Shown here piece after piece: positions 1-7,536 of a stretch of 7,536 bases of DNA. Below the pieces are notes generated by a model. That model saw only the letters and a program-made list of their open reading frames with translations, had not been told where the DNA came from and made no database searches. Numbering within the stretch: position 1 is the stretch's first letter; each line of letters opens with the position of its first letter. The position numbers were made by a program, and so were the translations under genes. This DNA comes from Deltaproteobacteria bacterium (GTDB lineage: Bacteria > Myxococcota_A > UBA796 > UBA2385): contig CANHON010000224.1 in NCBI GenBank assembly GCA_947462115.1, positions 1 through 7,536 of the forward strand. Direction: 5' to 3'.

Positions 1-9
1 CAGGAGAGC

Positions 10-432
10 ATGCTCGGACTTGGCTGGCAGGAGATCGCCCTCGTCGCCGTCCTCGCGATCGTCGTGGTGGGCCCCGAGCGCTTGCCGCAGATGCTGCGCT
101 TCCTCGGCAAGCAGTACGGAAAAGTCCGCAGGGCCAGCGATGAGCTCCGCCGCGCCTTCATGCTGGAGGCGGACCGCGGCGAGGCCGAGCTGCGCGCCGC
201 CGAGCTGCGCAAGCGCCGGGCCCAAGCCCAGGCCCGCGCCGAGGAGGTGCGCCGCCGGGCCCTCGCCTCCAAGGGCGGGCAGCCCGACCTCAGCGGCATC
301 GACGAGCCCAGCGAACAAGCCGCCCAGCCCGAGCCCGCCGAGCGCACCGGGCTCGGCCAGCCGGCGGGGGCAGTCCCCCTGCAGGCGCCGACCGGTGCCC
401 CCGGCCCGACCCCCGGCGAGGAGCCCCGATGA
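10..432 (+). CDS. tatB: Sec-independent protein translocase subunit TatB
   Basis: Inner-membrane subunit of the twin-arginine translocation (Tat) system; with TatC it forms the receptor that binds folded precursors carrying RR signal peptides. Visible architecture in 140 residues: a very short N-terminus with a polar residue (Glu8), one transmembrane helix at about residues 5-20, the hinge GPERLP (21-26), an amphipathic helix of about 27-50, a charged Arg/Glu/Ala-rich probable coiled coil (about 50-88), and a Pro/Ala/Glu/Gly-rich, probably disordered tail (about 89-140). Glu8 and the GPxRLP hinge point to TatB; TatA usually has FG at the hinge. The ATG is preceded by AGGAGA at 2-7, which supports this start. 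The stop overlaps tatC by ATGA, implying translational coupling. tatA is not seen. A TatA/TatE-type protein is the only real alternative, and the immediate tatC neighbour and Glu8 argue against it. Confidence 0.92.
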   Translation: MLGLGWQEIALVAVLAIVVVGPERLPQMLRFLGKQYGKVRRASDELRRAFMLEADRGEAELRAAELRKRRAQAQARAEEVRRRALASKGGQPDLSGIDEPSEQAAQPEPAERTGLGQPAGAVPLQAPTGAPGPTPGEEPR

Positions 433-1253
433 GCACCCAGCGGCCGCCCACCGACGAGGCCTTCCCGCGCTCCGAGGAGGAGTTCCAGGACCCGGTTGAG
501 AAGTTCCAGATGCCGCTGATGGAGCACCTGCTCGAGCTGCGGCGCCGCCTCATCTGGACCCTCGTGGCCGTCACCGCCTGCGTGGGCGCCTGCCTCGCCT
601 ACGTGCAGCCCATCTGGGACTTCCTCGTCTCCCCGATGAACGACGCGCTCCAGGGCACCGGCGGCACCATGGCCATCACCGAGCCCCTCGAGGGCTTCAT
701 GACCTACCTCAAGGTCGCGGGGGTCGCGGGCTTCACCCTGGCCACGCCGGTCATCTTCTGGCAGTTCTGGCGCTTCGTGGCGCCCGGCCTCTACCCCAAA
801 GAAAAACGCTACGTGATGCCGCTGGTGATCGCGTCCACCACGCTGTTCTTGACGGGCGCGGCCTTCTGCTACTTCGTCATCTTCAAGTACGCCTTCCCCT
901 TCTTCATCTCGGTCACCTCCGGCGACGTGCAGGCGGTGCTCAGCATCAGCGCCTACCTCAGCCTCGTCACCAAGATGCTGATCGCGTTCGGCGCGAGCTT
1001 CCAGCTGCCGGTGGTGGTCTTCGTGCTGGCGCGCATGGGCCTCATCGACCACCGCGACATGGTCGAATTCTTCCGCTACGCCATCGTCGGCATCTTCATC
1101 GTCTCGGCCATCCTCACGCCGCCGGACGTGCTGAGCCAGGTGCTGATGGCCGCGCCCCTCACCTTGCTCTACATCATCGGCATCGGCATCGCCTACTTCT
1201 TCTCCACCAAGGGCAAAGAGGAGCCCGAGGAGGACTTGGCCGCCGCGACCTAG
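429..1253 (+). CDS. tatC: Sec-independent protein translocase subunit TatC
   Basis: Polytopic inner-membrane core of the Tat translocase, which recognises the twin-arginine motif and organises TatA/TatB. The 274 residues begin with about 29 hydrophilic residues, followed by the cytoplasmic signature HLLELRRRL (33-41). Six predicted membrane segments lie at about 41-60, 92-112, 129-152, 174-200, 214-229 and 235-258. Other hallmarks: GLYPKEKR in the first cytoplasmic loop (120-127; Glu125 corresponds to E. coli Glu103), FGASFQLPVVVF in helix 4 (187-198), and TPPD before helix 6 (230-233; Asp233 corresponds to E. coli Asp211). The helix-4 position that is Glu170 in E. coli is Gln192 here. The C-terminus is short and acidic. 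The ATG overlaps the tatB stop, and GAGGAG at 418-423 gives a 5-nt spaced ribosome site inside tatB. It ends 27 bp from the convergent biotin-carrier gene. Confidence 0.97.
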   Translation: MSTQRPPTDEAFPRSEEEFQDPVEKFQMPLMEHLLELRRRLIWTLVAVTACVGACLAYVQPIWDFLVSPMNDALQGTGGTMAITEPLEGFMTYLKVAGVAGFTLATPVIFWQFWRFVAPGLYPKEKRYVMPLVIASTTLFLTGAAFCYFVIFKYAFPFFISVTSGDVQAVLSISAYLSLVTKMLIAFGASFQLPVVVFVLARMGLIDHRDMVEFFRYAIVGIFIVSAILTPPDVLSQVLMAAPLTLLYIIGIGIAYFFSTKGKEEPEEDLAAAT

Positions 1254-1280
1254 CGCGCACCGCCCGCGCCGGCGCCGCCC
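1254..1280. other. Short convergent intergenic gap with GC palindrome
   Basis: This 27-bp gap separates the converging stop codons of tatC and the biotin carrier gene. It contains the perfect palindrome GCGCCGGCGC at 1266-1275, which has no loop and no adjacent T-run on either strand. It is therefore not a convincing intrinsic terminator, and any termination for either transcript must be Rho-dependent or lie within the opposing gene. Confidence 0.5.
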
Positions 1281-1808
1281 TCAGGCCAGCTCGACGAGCG
1301 TGGCCTTGCCTTCGACGAGATCGCCGGCCGAGACGAGCAAGCGGGCCACCACGCCGTCGCGCGGGGCCTTGAGCTCGTTCTCCATCTTCATGGCCTCGAC
1401 CACCACCAAGGGCTGGCCTTTGCTGACCGCGGCCCCGGCCTCGACCAGCACCCGCACCACCCGGCCGGGCATCTGGGTGCGCACCGCCGCGGCGCCGTCG
1501 GCCGCGCCCGCCCGCAGGGCCGCCTTGCGCGGATCGACGACCGACACCTCGTGATTGACGCCGTCTACGTCAATCAGGTAGCCGTCGCCCTGGGGAACGG
1601 CGCCGGCCTCGACCGAGCGGCCGTCCAGCAGCAGGTTCATCACCAGGGCCTCGGGGCGGCTCACCTCGACGAGGCGCTCGGGCCCTTCGGCCACGCGCAG
1701 GCCATAGGTGCGGGTGCCGTCCGGCGCCGTGGCGATGAGGCGCACGGACAGCCGCTGGTGGAGATCGCCGACGCCGACGTTGTACTGAAGGGTGGGATGG
1801 CTGCTCAT
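1281..1808 (-). CDS. Biotin carboxyl carrier protein of an acyl-CoA carboxylase
   Basis: Carries the biotin that shuttles carboxylate from biotin carboxylase to a carboxyltransferase; cytosolic, 175 residues from the chosen start. The C-terminal biotinyl domain (about 106-175) has MPGRV, the biotinylation motif EAMKM with modified Lys141, and the closing AGDLVEGKATLVEL. Residues of about 8-98 form a beta-rich, Gly/Val/Asp-patterned region (for example YLIDVDGVNHEVSV) that resembles the BT linker domain of propionyl-CoA carboxylase alpha chains more than the Pro/Ala linker of classic AccB; this is my reading, not a search. The ATG at 1808 overlaps the accC stop by ATGA and has TGGAG at 1819-1815 with a 6-nt gap. 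An in-frame GTG at 1826 would add six residues but is less well supported. No carboxyltransferase is in the window, so the acyl-CoA substrate (acetyl, propionyl or other) cannot be assigned. Confidence 0.93.
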   Translation of the reverse strand: MSSHPTLQYNVGVGDLHQRLSVRLIATAPDGTRTYGLRVAEGPERLVEVSRPEALVMNLLLDGRSVEAGAVPQGDGYLIDVDGVNHEVSVVDPRKAALRAGAADGAAAVRTQMPGRVVRVLVEAGAAVSKGQPLVVVEAMKMENELKAPRDGVVARLLVSAGDLVEGKATLVELA

Positions 1809-3373
1809 CGGAGGCTCCACTTCCACGGGTCGCGACCGGCGGCGCGGGCTTGTGGCGCCGCGGCCCGGGCCAGATCCCGGTCGTATGCGGCGATCGCGCC
1901 GACGATGGCGGCGACCTCGGGCTGGGCCGGGGGCATGGCCTCGATCAGGCGGCTCATGCGCTCGGGGTCCAAGAAGGCGGTGCTGTAGCGGCCGGAGCGG
2001 AAGTCAGGGTCCAAAAGGATCGCGCGAAAGAACGGGATGGAGGTCTGGATCCCCCGAACCCGGTACTCGCGCAGCGCCCGGTCGGCCCGCTGGAGGGCGG
2101 CCTCCCGGTCCACACCCCAGACCGCCAGCTTGGCGACCATCGGGTCGTAGTAGATCGGCACCTCGCTGCCGGCGTAGACCGCGCCATCGACGCGAACCCA
2201 GGGCCCGGTCGGCTCGCGGTAGCTCGGCACCGGCCCCGGCGACGGCGCCCAATTGTTGGCGGGGTCTTCGGCGTAGATGCGCAGCTCGATGGCGTGACCG
2301 ACCTGCTGCAGGTCATTTTGGGTGATCCAGAGCGGCTCGCCCATCGCCACCCGCAGCTGGGCCTGCACCAGATCGAAGCCGGTGACCAGCTCGGTGATCG
2401 GGTGCTCGACCTGCAGGCGGGTGTTCATCTCGAGGAAGTAGAAGCTGCCGTCGGCCCCGTAGAGGAACTCGCAGGTGCCCACGCCCTCGTAGGCGACCGC
2501 GCGGGTGGCGGCGATGGCCACGGCGGTCATGGCGGACCGGGTCTCGGCGGAGAGCACCGGGCAGGGCGTCTCTTCGATCACCTTCTGGTTGCGCCGCTGC
2601 ACGCTGCAGTCGCGCTCGAACAGGTGCACCGCGTTGCCGTGGGCGTCGGCCAAGACCTGCACCTCGACGTGCCGCGGCTCGAGGATCAGCTTCTCGATGT
2701 AGACCGCGTCGTCCGCGAAGGAGCTCAGGGCCTCGCCGCGGGCCGCGCGCCACGCCTCGGGCAGCGCGTCCGCCGACATCACCCGGCGCATGCCCTTGCC
2801 GCCGCCGCCGGCCGCCGCCTTGAGCATCACCGGGTAGCCGACCTCGGCCGCCACCGTGATGGCCTCCTCCAGTGAGCGCAGCGGCTCGACCGTGCCCGGC
2901 ACCACCGGCACGCCCGCGGCGGCCATGCGCGCCCGGCTCTCGGTCTTGCTGCCCATGGCCTGGATAGAGAAGGGCGGCGGGCCGACCCAGATGAGGCCGG
3001 CGTCGATGACCTGCTGGGCGAAGCCGGCGTTCTCCGAGAGGAAGCCGTAGCCGGGGTGAACCGCGTCTGCGCCCGTCTCCTTCGCGACGGCCAAAACAAC
3101 GTCAGCGCGCAGATAGCTGTCCTTGGACGGCGCGGGGCCGATGCAGCGCGCGAAGGTGGCCATGCGCACGTGCAGGGCCTTGCGGTCGGCCTCGGAGTAG
3201 ACCGCGACCGTCTCGATGCCGAGCTCGTGGGCGGCGCGGATCACGCGCACGGCGATCTCTCCGCGGTTGGCCACGAGCAGCCGCCGGATGGGGCGGTGGC
3301 TCGGGCAGCGGGGGCCAGCGGGGGCGACGGCGGGGACGCCATCGGCGGCGGGGGTCTCGGTGGGTGCGCTCAT
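1805..3373 (-). CDS. accC: Biotin carboxylase subunit of acyl-CoA carboxylase
   Basis: ATP-grasp enzyme that carboxylates biotin on the carrier protein using bicarbonate and ATP, the first half-reaction of acetyl/propionyl-CoA carboxylases. The 522 residues contain the N-terminal fold motif VANRGEIAVRVIRA (34-47), HPGYGFLSEN (106-115), the Gly-rich ATP loop KAAAGGGGKGM (185-195), FERDCSVQRRNQKVIEE (252-268), the active-site stretch EMNTRLQVEHPITE (315-328), and the C-terminal domain YDPMVAKL (409-416). All expected catalytic motifs are intact. Compared with about 450 residues for E. coli AccC, it has about 28 extra N-terminal residues (Ala/Pro-rich) and a C-terminal tail of about 45 residues ending PWKWSLR. 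The ATG at 3373 is the only credible start before the first conserved motif, although no clear Shine-Dalgarno precedes it. The gene is translationally coupled to the carrier gene (ATGA at 1808-1805). It lies 110 bp after lon, with a terminator-like hairpin between them. Confidence 0.96.
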   Translation of the reverse strand: MSAPTETPAADGVPAVAPAGPRCPSHRPIRRLLVANRGEIAVRVIRAAHELGIETVAVYSEADRKALHVRMATFARCIGPAPSKDSYLRADVVLAVAKETGADAVHPGYGFLSENAGFAQQVIDAGLIWVGPPPFSIQAMGSKTESRARMAAAGVPVVPGTVEPLRSLEEAITVAAEVGYPVMLKAAAGGGGKGMRRVMSADALPEAWRAARGEALSSFADDAVYIEKLILEPRHVEVQVLADAHGNAVHLFERDCSVQRRNQKVIEETPCPVLSAETRSAMTAVAIAATRAVAYEGVGTCEFLYGADGSFYFLEMNTRLQVEHPITELVTGFDLVQAQLRVAMGEPLWITQNDLQQVGHAIELRIYAEDPANNWAPSPGPVPSYREPTGPWVRVDGAVYAGSEVPIYYDPMVAKLAVWGVDREAALQRADRALREYRVRGIQTSIPFFRAILLDPDFRSGRYSTAFLDPERMSRLIEAMPPAQPEVAAIVGAIAAYDRDLARAAAPQARAAGRDPWKWSLR

Positions 3374-3389
3374 GCGGGGCGGCCTAACC

Positions 3390-3420
3390 GAGCGCGGCGG
3401 CGCCGTCCCCGGGCGCGCTC
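3390..3420 (-). repeat. Inverted repeat in the accC leader
   Basis: GAGCGCG at 3390-3396 and CGCGCTC at 3414-3420 are perfect 7-bp inverted arms around a 17-nt centre that itself contains the palindrome CGGCGCCG (3398-3405). In the - strand transcript this would fold about 17 nt before the accC ATG, between the lon terminator and the start codon. No T-run follows. In sequence this GC-rich, such arms can arise by chance, so a regulatory role is only a possibility. Confidence 0.35.
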
Positions 3421-3423
3421 TCC

Positions 3424-3460
3424 AAAAGGCGAGGGCCCCCCAGCCGAAGCCAGGGGGCCC
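3424..3460 (-). terminator. Probable intrinsic terminator of lon (UUCG tetraloop)
   Basis: Read on the - strand, 23 nt after the lon stop codon, GGGCCCCC (3460-3453) pairs perfectly with GGGGGCCC (3440-3433). The stem continues inward through two G-U pairs and two G-C pairs (TGGC / GCTG) and closes on the tetraloop C(UUCG)G, giving a 12-bp stem with one of the most stable known RNA loops. It is followed by TCGCC and then TTTT (3427-3424). The U-tract is short and offset by five bases, so termination may be partial, leaving possible read-through into accC. Confidence 0.75.
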
Positions 3461-3483
3461 GTGGGCCCCAGCGGGCGGCGGCC

Positions 3484-5931
<2,448 letters not shown>

Positions 5932-5935
5932 CAGT

Positions 5936-5940
5936 CCCTC
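5936..5940 (-). promoter_or_regulatory. lon: Ribosome binding site of lon
   Basis: GAGGG on the - strand ends 4 nt before the ATG at 5931. It supports starting Lon at MPTNPPSN rather than at the upstream TTG (6078) or the internal ATG at codon 17. Confidence 0.65.
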
Positions 5941-6180
5941 GGGGTGAGTGCAGAGGTCTCGGAAGGGGCGCCCAAAGGCGCGGAGCCGAGCGCGCGACGG
6001 ACAGGGACAGCCGCGCGCTGTTGGACGACCACGGTGGGTGAGGCCACGCCGACCGCCACCCGCAAGAGAGACGTTCAACGCACCGATGGTTCCGATGGAT
6101 TGCCCCGAATGAGGCCCCCCGGTCCCGCTCCTTCCCCACGAGGCGCTCGCCCTTCATCGGCGCCGCGCCCCGCCGCCTGA

Positions 6181-6247
6181 GTCCAATATACGCCCCGGCG
6201 GGCCAGACAAGACCTGAACAACCCGGCGGGCCCTCCAAGTCCAATTT
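6181..6247 (-). repeat. Imperfect tandem repeat cluster upstream of lon
   Basis: The 11-mer CCCGGCGGGCC occurs at 6194-6204 and again at 6222-6232, a 28-bp period. The similarity extends rightwards (CAAG-N-CC in both), so 17 of 21 positions match between 6194-6214 and 6222-6242. In addition, GTCCAAT flanks the block on both sides, at 6181-6187 and 6239-6245. Each 11-mer has a hyphenated palindrome CCCG-G-CGGG. The placement, far from coding sequence and beside the only AT-rich hexamer in the region, fits operator sites or duplicated promoter elements. The identity of any regulator is unknown. Confidence 0.55.
6185..6211 (-). promoter_or_regulatory. lon: Possible lon promoter
   Basis: On the - strand TATATT (6190-6185) resembles a -10 box, preceded after 15 bp by CTTGTC (6211-6206), a loose match to a TTGACA or heat-shock CTTGAA -35 element. 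Spacing is short and the heat-shock -10 consensus (CCCCAT) is absent, so the sigma factor cannot be assigned. If used, it would give a leader of about 245 nt before lon. It overlaps one copy of the tandem repeat. Confidence 0.3.
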
Positions 6248-6340
6248 CTCCGAGATTAGCCTGCTGCAGCCCCATGTCGGCGGAGCCTTGGGACGGGTGG
6301 GCCCGGGCAGGACCGGACAGAGCCGCGCAGGCGGGGCCCT

Positions 6341-7536
6341 TCAGCGCGGCGGCGTCGGCCCGTCCGGGAGCCGGCCGCGGTCGATCAAGCGCTGCTCCCA
6401 AGCGGTGCGCGCTGGCGCGTGGGCCCAGGCGGGGTCGGCGAGGCGGGCCGGGTCTGCAAAAAACGCCGGCCCCATCGGCATACAGGGCGCGAGGTCCTCC
6501 GGCAGCCGCAGGAGGCAGGCGAGGTCCCAGACCACATGGGCGCCGCCCACCCCGACCGGGGCCCCGAGCACCGCCGATACGGCCGCCACCTGCGCGTCCA
6601 CCGGCGCCGCCAGCGCTTCGGGCGCGAGGGACTCGCCCGCGGGGACCGGGCCCAGCGCCGACCGCGCGGTCTGCCGGTCGAGCACGACGTAGCGCATGCC
6701 CCAGCCCCGGACCCGCTCGAGGTGGGCCGGGCGCACCGCGGCGGCGGCGCTCGCGGTCGGCGCGCGGAGAAAGCGCAGCAGCGGACTATTTTGGCGCTGG
6801 CGCTGGCCCTCGGGCCAGAAGAAGGGGGCGTTCTCCCCCATCCCGCCGAAGGTGGGGAGCCGGTGCCAAGCTTGGTGGGCGATGCTCTCGCGGGCGAGGC
6901 CCAGGGGCAGCTCGATGAGGCCGCCGGGGCGCTCCCGCAGGGCCATCAGCACCGGCGGCGCGCCGAACCTTCGGTGGCTCAGCGGCAAGGACAGCCACGC
7001 CGCGGCGTCGCCGAGGCCCACCAGCAGCGCCACCCCGGCCCAGGCCCGGGCCAGGCGCGGCCGCCCCACGCCGAGGCGCCCGAGCCCCACCGCCGCGGCG
7101 ACGAACAGCGAGAACACCGTCAGGGAGACTGCCCTGTACGGGAACCACAGCCGGTCCCAGTGGGGGACCGCGGCGAGCAGCCAGCGGTAGGGCCAGACGC
7201 GGAGCGTGGGGAGGCCCGGCAGCGCGAGGCTGGGCCCCAAGGCGAGGATCAGCCCCAGCACGCCCATCAGCAGCCAAGGCAGGGCCCGGCGTCGGCCCGC
7301 CGCCGCGGCCAGGAGCGGGAGCACGAGGCCCAGCCGCAGCAGGACCGGAAGGCCCTGGCGCTCGGTCAGCGACAGGCCGTGAAGCCCCTCACCGACATTA
7401 TTTTGGAGGAGGCTCACCGAGACCGCGCCGTCCTCGCCCCCGAGCCCGCCGCCGGCCGCCACCACGCCCACCACGCCCGGCGCGATGAGCGCGGCGCAGA
7501 CAAGGGCGCCCACGGCCGCCGCGCCCAAGCCCTTGA
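6341..7536 (-). CDS. Polytopic membrane protein, C-terminal part (GT-C/YfhO-like)
   Basis: The frame is open to the window edge, so the N-terminus is missing; 397 codons are visible before the stop at 6343-6341. Numbering from the TTG codon at 7528, five hydrophobic segments lie at about 4-26, 60-77, 83-101, 133-151 and 160-182, followed by a soluble C-terminal domain of about 210 residues. Features reminiscent of bacterial YfhO-like and other GT-C-fold membrane proteins are LALGP at the end of a helix (95-99), the loop VPHWDRLWFPYR just before the next helix (121-132), ELPLG (206-210) and GWGMRYVVLDR in the soluble domain (275-285). Such proteins are often lipid-linked sugar transferases or uncharacterised. 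The catalytic acidic loop expected near the N-terminus of GT-C enzymes would be outside the window, so activity cannot be judged. A start at the TTG is unlikely because the frame continues upstream. The family call is pattern recognition only; that this is a real membrane protein gene is much surer. Confidence 0.8.
   Translation of the reverse strand, partial: KGLGAAAVGALVCAALIAPGVVGVVAAGGGLGGEDGAVSVSLLQNNVGEGLHGLSLTERQGLPVLLRLGLVLPLLAAAAGRRRALPWLLMGVLGLILALGPSLALPGLPTLRVWPYRWLLAAVPHWDRLWFPYRAVSLTVFSLFVAAAVGLGRLGVGRPRLARAWAGVALLVGLGDAAAWLSLPLSHRRFGAPPVLMALRERPGGLIELPLGLARESIAHQAWHRLPTFGGMGENAPFFWPEGQRQRQNSPLLRFLRAPTASAAAAVRPAHLERVRGWGMRYVVLDRQTARSALGPVPAGESLAPEALAAPVDAQVAAVSAVLGAPVGVGGAHVVWDLACLLRLPEDLAPCMPMGPAFFADPARLADPAWAHAPARTAWEQRLIDRGRLPDGPTPPR

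Larger units (their letters stand above)
5932..6340 (-). other. Intergenic region upstream of lon
   Basis: These 409 bp separate the stop codon of the membrane protein gene from the lon start. The part nearest lon (5932-6180) is GC-rich with no convincing gene or RNA fold. It contains an out-of-frame reading frame on the - strand from an ATG at 6157 that runs past the lon start to 5906, but its codons look random and it has no ribosome site. The distal part (6181-6260) is noticeably richer in A/T and holds a tandem repeat and a TATATT box. I see no obvious terminator for the membrane protein gene, no tRNA, and no CIRCE-type (TTAGCACTC) heat-shock operator. Confidence 0.6.

Noticed and set aside
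1266..1275. GCGCCGGCGC palindrome as a bidirectional terminator
   Set aside because: It has no loop and no T-run on either side; such palindromes are expected in DNA this GC-rich.
1850..2875. 341-codon open frame on the + strand antisense to accC
   Set aside because: Same GC-bias artefact; the opposite strand has every biotin carboxylase motif intact.
5932..6078. 49-residue N-terminal extension of Lon from TTG 6078
   Set aside because: Arg/Gly/Pro-rich and unlike any Lon N-terminus; ATG 5931 has a Shine-Dalgarno and gives the usual length.
6083..6098. CCGATGG repeated twice 9 bp apart in the lon leader
   Set aside because: Too short and isolated to separate from chance.
6786..7277. Second - strand frame inside the membrane protein gene
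   Set aside because: Arg/Ala/Gly/Pro-rich shadow frame; the alternative frame encodes clear transmembrane helices.

Overview
The window is very GC-rich, with G or C at most third codon positions and Ala/Arg/Pro-rich proteins. The gene content (TatBC, a split biotin-dependent acyl-CoA carboxylase pair and an AAA+ Lon protease) is bacterial. The style best fits a high-GC Gram-negative of the Myxococcota/former Deltaproteobacteria kind. That placement is an impression from composition and protein character, not a search result.

Layout: on the + strand, tatB (10-432) and tatC (429-1253) overlap by ATGA and encode two core parts of the twin-arginine protein export machine. No tatA is visible; if linked, it lies left of the window. 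After a 27-bp convergent gap, everything else is on the - strand. In transcription order these are: the C-terminal part of a polytopic membrane protein (7536-6341, cut by the window edge), a 409-bp intergenic region with an imperfect tandem repeat and a possible promoter, lon (5931-3484), a strong hairpin with a UUCG tetraloop that is probably the lon terminator, accC-type biotin carboxylase (3373-1805), and a biotin carboxyl carrier protein (1808-1281) coupled to accC by an ATGA overlap.

How the genes work together: TatB and TatC form the Tat substrate receptor. AccC carboxylates the biotin carried by the small downstream protein, and a carboxyltransferase encoded elsewhere would finish the reaction on an acyl-CoA. 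Lon is a stand-alone cytosolic protein quality-control and regulatory protease. The membrane protein looks like the C-terminal portion of a GT-C/YfhO-like integral membrane protein and has no visible functional link to the others.

I looked for an undescribed system and did not find one. This is mostly housekeeping sequence. The points most worth a second look are non-coding: the repeat cluster upstream of lon, and the tetraloop terminator with a competing GGGCCC pairing between lon and accC. The split of a propionyl-CoA-carboxylase-like alpha chain into two coupled genes and a Gln in place of the Escherichia coli TatC Glu170 are also noted.
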